Shown: positions 1-8,179 of the stretch, piece by piece
How the letters are laid out: each line of letters starts with the position of its first letter
Position numbering within the stretch: the stretch's first letter is position 1
Assembly (NCBI GenBank): GCA_017308595.1
Contig: JAFKER010000022.1
Span: forward strand, 1 to 37,007
From: Afipia sp.
GTDB lineage: Bacteria > Pseudomonadota > Alphaproteobacteria > Rhizobiales > Xanthobacteraceae
DNA: 37,007 nt
Reading direction: 5' to 3'
Notes under the pieces: model-generated
The model's input: only the letters and a program-made list of their open reading frames with translations
Databases searched by the model: none
What the model was told of the DNA's origin: nothing
Made by a program: the position numbers and the translations under genes

Positions 1-35
1 AGCCAGCAACTCAGCCCCAAAATCCTCCCGCAGAG

Positions 36-75
36 GACGGCGCCGCTCCGATACGATGGTCGGCGCGGCGCCGTC
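36..75. repeat. GC-rich inverted repeat (hairpin) beyond the recombinase gene
   Basis: GACGGCGCCGC (36-46) is repeated as its exact reverse complement at 65-75, giving an 11-bp stem and an 18-nt loop. It lies about 80 bp past the stop codon of the reverse-strand recombinase gene. It could be a terminator or part of a recombination site; it has no T-run, so the role is unknown. Apart from this, positions 1-153 show no gene. Confidence 0.5.
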
Positions 76-153
76 TCCTGTCCCCTGACAGGCCGCCCTA
101 TGATATTTCTACTTTGCACAAATCGTGACATCTCAACTTGGTTGCAACACCGA

Positions 154-1692
154 TCAGAAACCAAGAGTGCGGCACTGGCCCGACCAAGTCAGCGGCAGGG
201 TCTTTGGAATCCGCGCCAGCGTGAGCGTTCGCGGCTGCTCGCCGGCCAGAATTGCCTCTGTAATAGCCGGCGCCAGAAACGCATAGCGGAGCTCCTGCCG
301 CACGACTTTCGGATGGAGCTTGACCGACGCTGCCAGTGCTTCGACGCTGTCAAACCTGCCACTTTGCAGGTCTCGCAACCACGCGTGAGCACGCACGATC
401 GCCTGCAAAAGTTTTGGATCTGGCTGACCGATGTTGACTGAGGACGGCGCAAGCGCGGGAGCGTTTTTCACCGGAGCCTGCCATGCGACCTCGATCGCAT
501 CCTTGTCGTCTGGCCCCAGGCGGATTGTGATTGTCTTGGGGCGCACAACGACGCCGGCAACGGAATCCACGACATACCGTCTGAACTGGTCGTCAGCGGT
601 CTGTGACTCGAGGGCGAAACGTTCCCGGACTGCGTTGATGACAGTGCCTTCGATGAGTGATGCCGAAATGCGAGCGACCGAACCAGCCTGAGCTTTTCTG
701 CCGCGCATAAGGGCTCGTGAAATGTAGAACCGGTAACGAATGCCGTTCTTGACCGTGAAACTCGGACTCATGTGATTGCCGCGATCATCGCAGAGTTTGC
801 CGGCGAGAAGAGCTCCGCTGGTTGACCGACGGATTTGGGTGGTGACGCGGTTCTCGGCGAGCTGGGCCTGCACCTGATCGAAGGTCTTCTGGTCGAGGAT
901 TGGTTTGTGTTCAGCCGCATACCATTTGCCGCCATGATGGACCTCGCCAAGGTACACGCGGTTTTTCAAGACATGGGCGAGGGGACCATAGGTGAAGGGG
1001 ATGCCGCCGCGATATTTCGGCACTTTGGTGTCGCGTCGTTTGGTGACGATGCCGCGGCGATCAAGATCCTGCACCAGCAGGCTGAAGGACTTTAGCTCCA
1101 AATACTGCTTGAAGATAATGCGAACGGTGTCGGCTTCCTTCAGATTAACGACAAGCTTCTTGTCTTTGGCCATATAGCCGAGCGGAACCGTACCGCCAGT
1201 CCATTTGCCTTTACGACGAGAGGCGGCGACCTTGTCCCGAACGCGTTCGGACGCCAGCTCCCGCTCGAACTGTGCGAACGACAACAGGACATTCAGTGTC
1301 AGTCGCCCCATAGAGGAGGTGGTGTTGAACTGCTGGGTCACCGCGACAAAGGAAATTGCTTTGCGGTCGAAAGTCTCGACCAGTTTGGCGAAATCGGCGA
1401 GCGATCGGGTGAGGCGGTCGATCTTATAAACGACGATCACGTCGATCAGACCGGACTCGATGTCCGACAGAAGCTGCTTGAGAGCAGGGCGGTCGAGGTT
1501 GCCCCCGGAGAAGGCTGGATCGTCATAAGGTTGGGGCAGGACACGCCAGCCTTGCGAGGCCTGACTCTTGATATAGGCCTCACAAGCTTCGCGCTGGGCA
1601 TCGAGAGAGTTGAACTCAAGCTCAAGTCCATGTTCGGTGGATTTGCGAGTATAGATAGCGCAGCGAATCGATTTGACATTATTTACGGCCAC
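154..1692 (-). CDS. Large serine recombinase (resolvase/invertase family)
   Basis: A site-specific DNA recombinase of about 512 aa that should cut and rejoin DNA through a serine-DNA intermediate. With the GTG start at 1692 the catalytic serine is about residue 18 in YTRKSTE, and the conserved arginines sit in YKIDRLTRS near residues 92-95. A helical linker follows, then the Recombinase domain (PLGYMAKDKK onwards) and a zinc-beta-ribbon-like part (LLAGKLCDDRGNHMSP) with only one obvious cysteine, so the usual Cys4 ribbon is degenerate. The frame stays open to 1809, but the GTG at 1692 is preferred: it overlaps the end of the DUF2924 gene by 14 nt and puts the catalytic motif near the N-terminus as usual. 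In Rhizobiales this recombinase is often found with DUF2924 and DUF3489 genes, as here, so it probably mobilises the island. Confidence 0.9.
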   Translation of the reverse strand: MAVNNVKSIRCAIYTRKSTEHGLELEFNSLDAQREACEAYIKSQASQGWRVLPQPYDDPAFSGGNLDRPALKQLLSDIESGLIDVIVVYKIDRLTRSLADFAKLVETFDRKAISFVAVTQQFNTTSSMGRLTLNVLLSFAQFERELASERVRDKVAASRRKGKWTGGTVPLGYMAKDKKLVVNLKEADTVRIIFKQYLELKSFSLLVQDLDRRGIVTKRRDTKVPKYRGGIPFTYGPLAHVLKNRVYLGEVHHGGKWYAAEHKPILDQKTFDQVQAQLAENRVTTQIRRSTSGALLAGKLCDDRGNHMSPSFTVKNGIRYRFYISRALMRGRKAQAGSVARISASLIEGTVINAVRERFALESQTADDQFRRYVVDSVAGVVVRPKTITIRLGPDDKDAIEVAWQAPVKNAPALAPSSVNIGQPDPKLLQAIVRAHAWLRDLQSGRFDSVEALAASVKLHPKVVRQELRYAFLAPAITEAILAGEQPRTLTLARIPKTLPLTWSGQCRTLGF

Positions 1693-2212
1693 GGCGGACT
1701 TCTTTCGAGGCGGTTTTCGTCGCCGCCACTTTGGTGGCGTTTTTTGTTGTTGTCCGCAGTCCGAAGAATTTTGGTCCATTCCAGCGGGTGCCGGTGATCC
1801 GATTGGCAATTTCCGAGAGGCTGGTGAAGATCTCGCCCTGGTAGGCGAAGCCCTTGGCTAGCACTGTGACCCTGTGCGTCTGTTCGTTCCAAACTCGCAC
1901 CAGTTCGGAGCCGGGTTTGATCCTCTGTGGCACCTCAAGACGTCCGGTCTTGCCGGAAGCCATCGATCGTATGAGCTGTCCGAGCATTTTCTTGGCTTCT
2001 CGGGAAAGGCCACCACCGTAAGCCCTTTCCTGAACTCTCTGGGCGATGCTCCGCCGTAATAAGTCCGGCCCGAACGCTGAAGGCGGCTTGGACCGGAACA
2101 ACTCGCGGTATCGGACTCGTAAGATCACGATCGGCAGTGCGCCGAGCTTATCAAGCTCGGCCTCCACATCCGGATCAACTGATCGTCCGTTCACGCCAGG
2201 GCGGGCGTCCAT
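1679..2212 (-). CDS. DUF2924 domain protein
   Basis: A 177-aa basic protein of unknown function that matches the DUF2924 family by eye. It starts with an acidic helix (PDVEAELDKLGALPIVILRVRYRELF), has a central YGGGLSREAKKML region, and ends in a module with GSELVRVWNEQTHRVTVLAKGF and GEIFTSLSEIANRITGTRWNGPKFFGL. The lysine-rich tail suggests nucleic-acid binding. The family is known almost only as the neighbour of large serine recombinases in Alphaproteobacteria and phages. Its stop overlaps the recombinase start, and its ATG overlaps the DUF3489 stop by one base (TAATG), so the three are translationally coupled. I infer an accessory role in recombination or its control. Confidence 0.85.
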   Translation of the reverse strand: MDARPGVNGRSVDPDVEAELDKLGALPIVILRVRYRELFRSKPPSAFGPDLLRRSIAQRVQERAYGGGLSREAKKMLGQLIRSMASGKTGRLEVPQRIKPGSELVRVWNEQTHRVTVLAKGFAYQGEIFTSLSEIANRITGTRWNGPKFFGLRTTTKNATKVAATKTASKEVRRGRK

Positions 2213-2583
2213 TACTTCGACGCCGTGGTTCTGCCAATCCGATAGCGGCGCTCGCCATCAACCTTCTCTGAGGCAAGGCTGAGCTTCAGCTTCTTGCGGA
2301 CGACGCCGGCAAAGAAGCCCCGGACCGAGTGCTGTTGCCAAGTGGTGGCTTTCATGATGGCTGCAATGGTGGTTCCGCCTGGCTGACTCAGCATCGCCAG
2401 CACGGTGTTCTGTTTCGACAATTCGGGTGCGGGATGTGAGGTTTTTGGACTACGAGATGACGGCGGGGCAACCGCTGGGGTCTTCTTTGTACCGCCAACC
2501 GCGGTGGGCTTGAGCTTTCTTGCAGAGCTCTTTGCTCTTGATTTCGGTTTGATCGATGTGGCTTTGGCCATCTGGTCCTCCAT
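2212..2583 (-). CDS. DUF3489 domain protein
   Basis: A 123-aa protein (119 aa if the second Met at 2571 is used). The first 55 residues are a low-complexity Lys/Ser/Ala/Pro-rich tail. The C-terminal half ([36 protein letters not shown], then [10 protein letters not shown] and GERRYRI) is a compact winged-helix-like domain typical of DUF3489. Members usually sit in front of DUF2924 and a large serine recombinase, exactly as here, with one-base stop/start overlap to DUF2924. DNA binding and control of the recombinase operon are plausible but inferred. Confidence 0.85.
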   Translation of the reverse strand: MEDQMAKATSIKPKSRAKSSARKLKPTAVGGTKKTPAVAPPSSRSPKTSHPAPELSKQNTVLAMLSQPGGTTIAAIMKATTWQQHSVRGFFAGVVRKKLKLSLASEKVDGERRYRIGRTTASK

Positions 2584-2666
2584 GGGTAAGCGACAGCATC
2601 CTGTGCTGCCACGACCGCAAGCCCGTCAGTGTCGACGGGCAGGGGAGTCTTCGGGCTGGAGAACTC

Positions 2667-2891
2667 CTATTCGCTCGACAAGCGGTCGAGCAGGGAAGCT
2701 GCATCCTGCAACCGGTGCGTTTCATAAAATATCTGCTCGAGATCCATTGAGACCCTCACTCCCTCGCTGACGCTGCCGGCCAGCGCGCAGGCTTCGGCAG
2801 CCTTGGCAATTCGCGCAGCGTCGCCAAGGCGAGTGCCGATCTCGGTAAGGATCAGGCCAATCGCCTGTTCTGTAATTTTGCGATCCATCAT
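2667..2891 (-). CDS. Small hypothetical protein of the recombinase module
   Basis: A 74-aa, mostly helical, mildly acidic protein (starts MMDRKITEQAIGLILTEIG, ends RLQDAASLLDRLSSE). A GGAG motif lies 5 nt before the ATG at 2891, and a second ATG follows at once. It has no recognisable domain. It is on the same strand, 83 bp upstream of the DUF3489 gene, and is probably the first gene of the recombinase operon. Function unknown. Confidence 0.6.
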   Translation of the reverse strand: MMDRKITEQAIGLILTEIGTRLGDAARIAKAAEACALAGSVSEGVRVSMDLEQIFYETHRLQDAASLLDRLSSE

Positions 2892-3021
2892 TCTGTCTCC
2901 GATTTTATGGCGACAGTGACGCTCCGAATGGCAGGGAAGTCGAGCTCCAAGGCGAGCAATCTTGTGGCGATGTTCGCCCGGTTTGGATCACAAGATGCTC
3001 GGGCCGGGGATATTCAGCCGT

Positions 3022-3288
3022 TCAGCCGCGTTTCCGGGGCGAACTGGGGGCCTTTCCGGCGAGGAAGTCCCGCAGCAACTTGATCGGATCTGCGCCAAGG
3101 GCCCCTGCGATGGCTATAAACTCGATCACGTCGAGCCGCCGATCGCCGCCCTCATACTTGGCGATGAAGGACTGCGGCATATCGAGGCGTTCGGCGAGGG
3201 TATGCTGGCGGATTCCGGCCTTTTCCCGTGTAGCCACGAGAAGGCCGATCAGACGCTCATAGTCTTTGGATTTAAGGGTTTTTTGCAT
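3022..3288 (-). CDS. XRE-family transcriptional regulator
   Basis: An 88-aa protein with a Cro/C1-type helix-turn-helix at about residues 12-65: LIGLLVATREKAGIRQHTLA, the recognition region RLDMPQSFIAKYEGGDRRLD, then VIEFIAIAGALGADPIKLL. It is only the DNA-binding domain plus a short basic tail, the size of regulators common in phages and genomic islands. It is on the same strand and upstream of the recombinase module, so it may control that module or itself. No strong Shine-Dalgarno sequence is seen; the ATG at 3288 is the only sensible start. Confidence 0.85.
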   Translation of the reverse strand: MQKTLKSKDYERLIGLLVATREKAGIRQHTLAERLDMPQSFIAKYEGGDRRLDVIEFIAIAGALGADPIKLLRDFLAGKAPSSPRKRG

Positions 3289-3504
3289 GTGCCGCCAAGG
3301 CCGTGAATCGGCGGCAAGTAATCTGATCCCGAAAATGAATTATCCCAAAATAGGATTATATTAACCGGCCGTGCCGATAGTGGTCGCGGCAGCCGAAGGT
3401 GCTGTGGACTTCGGCTCTAAGGGAAGCGATGTGCTGACCCGCCCACGCCGGGTTGTTCATTCTTCGGCGGGAGGGCACATCGAAAGCTAAACGGGAGTTG
3501 TCCC

Positions 3505-4074
3505 ATGAATATTGCGGTTAAAGCGGCCTTGGGCTGCGCGCTTGGATTTATTGTTGTCGGAGCTCTGGTCGGTGGCGGGAAGAACGCCCCTCCGCCGGCT
3601 CCGAGCGCGCCGCTTCCATCTGATCAGGCCCGCTTTATTGAGGCCGTCACAAAAGCCCGCTCTCAGTTTATGGCGGCTGCAAATGAACTGGCTGCGGGAG
3701 GTCTTCGTAATGGTAGACAGCAGGCGGTGTGCAATGCTCTCCAGGGCAATTACGTGTCGGGCTGGATCGCAAAGGTCGCGGATCAATCAACAAATGGGGA
3801 TGGCAAAGGTGTGGTTACTCTCGAGCTTGCCCCGAACTTGCAAGTCTCGACCTGGAACAACGCGGTATCGGATTTTTCGGACAAGACCTTGATCGATCCT
3901 GACACCAACCTGTTCAAATCTCTGGCTGCAATGAAGAGAGGTGACACCGTTCGATTTTCGGGCGATTTCTTCCCATCAAAGGTCGATTGCGTGAAGGAAA
4001 TGAGTGTGACCTTGGCAGGATCAATGAGGAGTCCGGTCTTTACCATGCGCTTCTCCTCGATCCGAAAGATCTAA
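3505..4074 (+). CDS. Hypothetical membrane-anchored protein
   Basis: A 189-aa protein of unknown family. Residues 5-24 (VKAALGCALGFIVVGALVGG) form one hydrophobic segment, either an uncleaved signal anchor or a signal peptide, followed by a Pro/Ala-rich linker (NAPPPAPSAPLPSD). The remaining 145 residues look soluble and beta-rich, with GYVSGWIAK-like and GDTVRFSGDFFPS stretches that resemble an OB-fold, and only two cysteines. I infer a periplasmic domain. GGGAG lies about 8 nt before the ATG. It is alone on its strand between the XRE gene and the terminase operon, so context does not reveal its job. Confidence 0.65.
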   Translation: MNIAVKAALGCALGFIVVGALVGGGKNAPPPAPSAPLPSDQARFIEAVTKARSQFMAAANELAAGGLRNGRQQAVCNALQGNYVSGWIAKVADQSTNGDGKGVVTLELAPNLQVSTWNNAVSDFSDKTLIDPDTNLFKSLAAMKRGDTVRFSGDFFPSKVDCVKEMSVTLAGSMRSPVFTMRFSSIRKI

Positions 4075-4115
4075 GCGAGCAACCACACCTCATGTTGGGA
4101 GGTGGCGCCACGATG

Positions 4116-5510
4116 TTACCCGACCCACGACATTGTCGTATCGTATCCACCCTTGTATGAGAGCGCCTGACTGAGGCTATCGACCTGATCGTCGTGCTTG
4201 CCCTGCGGGAAGGTCAAAAGCTCGGCTTCGAGCTCTGCGAGAAACGATGCCCTCTTCGGAAACAGCACCAGACCGCCTTCAAACTTAGCCTGATGCACAA
4301 ACAGGCGACCAATCTTGTCACGCTCGATCGGAACAGGTTTGACCGTGAAGATGCCGCTCTGTTTAAGCTCTTGGGCCAAGGCGATTCCTGTCGAGGCATC
4401 TTCCACCAGAATTTTGAGCGGGTCATATCGCTGCGCGAGGGCAATCGCCGTGGCGCGCAGTTGGGGATACTCGTAGCGCCCCCGTGTCACGTCGATCAGA
4501 TAGAAGTGCTTGTCGACCAAAAGCCAGGTGGTGCAGACCGACCAGTCGTTCTGGCTGCCGACCTTCGCAGCAGTGTCCCAGCTCTGAATGACCTTGGTCC
4601 GGTAGGTGCGCTCTGGCAGTTGATCGTAGTATTGAAACCATTCGCGGCGAATCATTGCACCGCCGTCCGGTACCGGTGACTGTTGATACTGAGCGCTAAA
4701 GATGGCGGACCCCATCTGTATGCGAAGCTTTTCCAGCGTGGAAATCGTCTCGTATCGGGGATGGAGAGCCTCGCCGGCGCGGCGTGCGTAATGCTGCCCA
4801 TCGCCGATTTCGATCTTTTCGTCGGTTTCGGCTATGGCCGGCAGGCTCAGGACCTTCCAGTCAGGGGAATTTTCGAAGAGAAAGCCTGTGAGGTCATGGA
4901 GATGGACCCGTTGCATCACCAGAATGATGACACCGCTGGCCTTGTTATCCAGCCGGGAGAGCAGGGTGTTCGTGAACCACTGATTGAGCGAATTCCTCAA
5001 GACGTCTGACTGTGCGTCGACAGGCTTCTGCGGGTCATCGAGAATGATCATGTCACCCCCGAGACCTGTCAACGTCGCCGACACCGAGGTTGATCGGCGA
5101 AAGCCCCGCTTTGTGGTGAAGACATCTGAATCGGCCACGCGCGCGACCCGCATGCCGGGAAAAGTCCTTTGGTACCAGTCTGAGGCGACGATCGCGCGGA
5201 AGTCCGCAGCATGCTTGGCCGACAGATCATTACTGTAGCTCACCCCAAAGATCTTCATGCGAGGACTATGTCCAAGCAGGAACGCCGGCAAGATTACCGA
5301 CACCGTCAGTGACTTCAGGTAGCGGGGCGGCATGTTGATGATGAGGCGGTTGATCTCCCCCCTCTGAACGCGCTGCAATTGATGGGCAATCGCTTTGATG
5401 TGCCAATTCTCAAGGTAAAGCGCTCCAGGATTAAGCATCAGAAAGCAGCGATGCAGGAAGCTCTCGAAATCGTTGCGCATAACCGAATAAAACAGCTCTC
5501 TCTCGTTCAT
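4116..5510 (-). CDS. Phage-type terminase large subunit
   Basis: A 464-aa DNA-packaging ATPase/nuclease. The ATPase half shows a Walker-A-like MPPRYLKS (about residues 60-67, where relatives usually have MPPRHGKS) and a Walker B GGDMIILDDP (about 152-161). The RNase-H-like nuclease half shows SWDTAAK (Asp about 312), ILVEDASTG (about 368-374) and KHDDQVDS (about 438-445), so all acidic positions are present. The ATG at 5510 is chosen over the longer frame to 5561 because AAGGAG precedes it and it lies just after the stop of the DUF5681 gene. No portal, capsid or tail gene is nearby, so it is either a remnant or part of a non-phage cassette. Confidence 0.9.
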   Translation of the reverse strand: MNERELFYSVMRNDFESFLHRCFLMLNPGALYLENWHIKAIAHQLQRVQRGEINRLIINMPPRYLKSLTVSVILPAFLLGHSPRMKIFGVSYSNDLSAKHAADFRAIVASDWYQRTFPGMRVARVADSDVFTTKRGFRRSTSVSATLTGLGGDMIILDDPQKPVDAQSDVLRNSLNQWFTNTLLSRLDNKASGVIILVMQRVHLHDLTGFLFENSPDWKVLSLPAIAETDEKIEIGDGQHYARRAGEALHPRYETISTLEKLRIQMGSAIFSAQYQQSPVPDGGAMIRREWFQYYDQLPERTYRTKVIQSWDTAAKVGSQNDWSVCTTWLLVDKHFYLIDVTRGRYEYPQLRATAIALAQRYDPLKILVEDASTGIALAQELKQSGIFTVKPVPIERDKIGRLFVHQAKFEGGLVLFPKRASFLAELEAELLTFPQGKHDDQVDSLSQALSYKGGYDTTMSWVG

Positions 5511-5514
5511 TCGG

Positions 5515-5955
5515 TTACTCCTTCTCGCTGAGCTTCGACCGGAATTTACGAAGGTAAGCATCCAGCACCGCTTTATCGTCCGGATTGATCTCGGACTCGG
5601 TGCTAGCCGTTGATGCTATGGCCGCCAGCCGGTTCAGAACGAACGCGGCGCTCTTGGTATTGCCCTTCAGCGAATCCTCGGCCAGCCTATGAAAGATCCC
5701 CTCCATAATTGTGATCTTCCGGGTCTTGCCATTCTGACGGACTTCAATTTTGCGATTGAGGAGTTCGAGCAGGATGGTTGCCTCGCTTTTGGCCCCTACA
5801 GGACGGCCTTTAGGGTTCCCGCTTTTGCCCGGCCTGAATTGGTAGGCCTTGGGAGGCCTGCCGTAGCCGACGTCTTCGTCCCGGATGCGGACACGCTTCC
5901 TGATGTAGCGGCGTGGCTTGTCGTCTGAGCCTGGCGCGTTTTGATCTGAGCTCAT
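5515..5955 (-). CDS. DUF5681 domain protein, possible terminase small subunit
   Basis: A 146-aa protein with the DUF5681 hallmark YQFRPGKSGNPKGRPVG at about residues 38-54, after a basic N-terminus, followed by a helical segment (EATILLELLNRKIEVRQNG) and an acidic C-terminus. Family members are regularly encoded just before terminase large subunits, and a small-subunit or DNA-recognition role is likely, though this is inference from position. Its ATG overlaps the stop of the methyltransferase gene in an ATGA arrangement, and its stop is a few bases before the terminase ATG, so the three genes form one operon. Confidence 0.8.
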   Translation of the reverse strand: MSSDQNAPGSDDKPRRYIRKRVRIRDEDVGYGRPPKAYQFRPGKSGNPKGRPVGAKSEATILLELLNRKIEVRQNGKTRKITIMEGIFHRLAEDSLKGNTKSAAFVLNRLAAIASTASTESEINPDDKAVLDAYLRKFRSKLSEKE

Positions 5956-7277
5956 GATGCCCTCACATACCGGCGAGGGCGGGATCGCTTAGCTGCGACT
6001 TCCTCGAAGGTCTGGCCAGTGGATTCGAGGATGGCATCGCGCTTGGTGAAATCCTGCCAGCGCCGGATGGCGACATCGACGTAGTACGGATCGATCTCGA
6101 TTCCGTAGGCCTTCCGGCCCACTTTTTCCGCGGCGAGGATGGTTGTGCCGGAGCCCATAAACGGGTCGAGAACAATGTCGCCGCGGCGCGAACAATCGCG
6201 TATCGCGTCCGCCACCAGGGCGACTGGCTTCACCGTGGGATGAACCGTCAACTCCGCGAACCTGTCCTTGCGGAACGAGTTCACGCCAGCGTATTGCCAG
6301 ACATTGGAGCGCGATCGGCCATGTTTGCCGAGCTCGATGTTGTTCTGATGGCGTGCGGTCCCGTTCTTGAACACCAGGATCAGTTCATGCTGGGAACGAT
6401 AAAAGCTGCCTTGACCGGCATTGGACTTCACCCAGGCAATGATGTTCTTGAGCTCCGTGAAGGCCTGTTCACCGGCGGCAAGACACTCCGCAAGGTGTTT
6501 CCAGTCCATACAGCAAAAGACTATCGCGCCATCCTCGGTGTAACGGGCGACGACAAGCATCCATCGAGCAAGAAACTCGGTGAACTCAGCGCGGGACATT
6601 TCGCCGGACGCGACCGCGAATTCGCGGTGTTTTCTTCTTCCGCGCCCCTGCACTGAGCTAATTCGGACGTTGTAGGGCGGATCCGTAAAGACCATAAAAG
6701 CACGGGTGCTGTCCATGAGTGTTTTGACGTGTTCCGCGTTTCTGGAGTCTCCGCATAGGAGACGATGGTTTCCGAGCTCCCACAAATCGCCAACGCGGCT
6801 TACTGCGCGCGTCTCCACCTCGGGGATGATATCGGCGGGTTCGAGCTCAGTATCGATTTGGTTGGCAAAAATGGCATCAAGCTCGGCAGCTTCAAAGCCA
6901 GTGAACTCAAGTGACAGGCCCTCCTCGGCGAGAAGAGGAGCTAGTGCTTGGAGCTCAACCGCAAGCGCTGCCTGATCGAACTCAGATTTGCTCGAGATTT
7001 TGTTGTCAAAGAGAATGAAAGCTCTGCGCTGGGCTTCCGAAAGATGGGATGCAATGATCGCGGGTATTGTTGGAAGGTCCAACTGTTTCGCGGCCAGCAC
7101 GCGGGCATGGCCCGTCAAGATCACATACTGTTCATCAGCTATGACCGGAACAAGAAAGCCGGTCTTTTCGATGTGGTTCGCTAGTTCAGTAATTTGCTTC
7201 TTGGAATGCTTGCGAACGTTGGAGGGATTAGGGCGAAGCTTGGTCGGTGGCAATTGTTGGATATCGCTGATTGGCAT
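5952..7277 (-). CDS. ParB-like nuclease domain / DNA methyltransferase fusion
   Basis: A 441-aa two-domain protein. Residues about 5-90 are ParB/sulfiredoxin-like (LRPNPSNVRKHSKKQITELA, then VILTGHARVLAAKQL). The rest is an amino-methyltransferase with catalytic DPPY at about 199-202 and the AdoMet-binding DPFMGSGTT at about 371-379, preceded by HPTVKP. Catalytic motif before AdoMet motif indicates the beta class, modifying adenine N6 or cytosine N4. The start at 7277 has GAGGAG four nt upstream; an ATG at 7307 lacks one. No restriction enzyme gene is adjacent, so it is probably an orphan methylase of phage or island origin, first gene of the terminase operon. Confidence 0.9.
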   Translation of the reverse strand: MPISDIQQLPPTKLRPNPSNVRKHSKKQITELANHIEKTGFLVPVIADEQYVILTGHARVLAAKQLDLPTIPAIIASHLSEAQRRAFILFDNKISSKSEFDQAALAVELQALAPLLAEEGLSLEFTGFEAAELDAIFANQIDTELEPADIIPEVETRAVSRVGDLWELGNHRLLCGDSRNAEHVKTLMDSTRAFMVFTDPPYNVRISSVQGRGRRKHREFAVASGEMSRAEFTEFLARWMLVVARYTEDGAIVFCCMDWKHLAECLAAGEQAFTELKNIIAWVKSNAGQGSFYRSQHELILVFKNGTARHQNNIELGKHGRSRSNVWQYAGVNSFRKDRFAELTVHPTVKPVALVADAIRDCSRRGDIVLDPFMGSGTTILAAEKVGRKAYGIEIDPYYVDVAIRRWQDFTKRDAILESTGQTFEEVAAKRSRPRRYVRAS

Positions 7278-7365
7278 GATGCTCCTCAAAAAATAGGAGC
7301 CATCCATATACAGCAGCGATTATCGCTCGCAGCAACTCACTAACCACACTAGATAAATCAACAGG

Positions 7366-7692
7366 TTATGAAGCCTTCCAATGCTTCAAATCGAGCATGC
7401 CGGATTTCTTGAGAGCCTTTCGGATCGTTTCTCTGGAAAGCGACGTGGGATAAGGTGCGTACCAATGGCCTCGGTCGCCTTTCTTAAAATAGCAAATATC
7501 GTAAGGCGCTTGGCCGCTTGCATGGATCCTGGCCAATTCATCATTGATATAAACGTAGAGGGCTTCAATCGACGGAATCTTTTTGGCGATAGCCAGATAC
7601 TCGGCAAACGTTCTGTTTATCCGGCACTCTCCCTGCCACTGAAAGGCAAGGTTGAGTGCGATATTTTCCTTCGAGGTAAGAAATGGGCTCAT
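7366..7692 (-). CDS. Hypothetical protein
   Basis: A 108-aa protein with no family I recognise. It is rich in aromatic residues (ALYVYINDELARI, YDICYFKKGDRGHWYAPYP) and ends with a small basic helix (SRETIRKALKKSGMLDLKHW). No signal or membrane segment is seen. It is on the same strand, 88 bp upstream of the methyltransferase gene, and has a poor ribosome-binding site. Probably an island-encoded accessory gene. Confidence 0.5.
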   Translation of the reverse strand: MSPFLTSKENIALNLAFQWQGECRINRTFAEYLAIAKKIPSIEALYVYINDELARIHASGQAPYDICYFKKGDRGHWYAPYPTSLSRETIRKALKKSGMLDLKHWKAS

Positions 7693-7912
7693 TGCTATGA
7701 TCTCGCGAGACCATTTTGAAGTTTAGATTTCAGCATATTTGGGCCATTGCTTCGGCTCAAGCTATTTTCAATGAAAATGCCACAACGAGCGATTGTGAAA
7801 TTTTTCAGGTCATTGAGCTACAAGACGGATGCCTCGATCAGCGGTGACCTGCACCCCTGAAACGTCCCCGATTTTGAGTTAGGATTTCTGTTCTCCATTG
7901 AGGAGACAGACG

Positions 7913-8179
7913 ATGCGTAAAAGCAGGTTTACGGAAGAGCAGATCATCAAGGCCTTGAAAGAGCATGCGGCGGGGGCTACGGCGAGCGACCTGTGCCGGA
8001 AGCACGGCATCAGCGATGCGACCTTCTACAAGTGGCGTTCGCGCTACGGCGGCATGGAAATCTCCGAAGCGCGGAAGCTGAAGGCGCTGGAGGAGGAGAA
8101 CCGCAAGCTAAAAAAGTTACTGGCAGAGTCGATGCTGGACGTGTCGACGCTGAAGGAGATGCTCGGAAAAAACTTCTGA
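7913..8179 (+). CDS. IS3-family transposase OrfA
   Basis: An 88-aa DNA-binding subunit with a helix-turn-helix (about residues 5-45: [36 protein letters not shown]) and a C-terminal leucine-zipper-like coiled coil ([15 protein letters not shown]). The ATG at 7913 follows AGGAGA by 6 nt; a TTG at 7898 is less likely. Near its end the frame contains A AAA AAC at 8167-8173, the classic slippery heptamer for -1 frameshifting into orfB. Confidence 0.92.
   Translation: MRKSRFTEEQIIKALKEHAAGATASDLCRKHGISDATFYKWRSRYGGMEISEARKLKALEEENRKLKKLLAESMLDVSTLKEMLGKNF

Noticed and set aside
3342-3356. ATCC-N7-GGAT repeat upstream of the XRE gene
   Set aside because: Arms of only 4 bp in AT-rich DNA; too weak to call an operator.
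4116-7277. Complete prophage
   Set aside because: Only terminase, DUF5681 and methyltransferase genes are present; no structural, lysis or replication genes.
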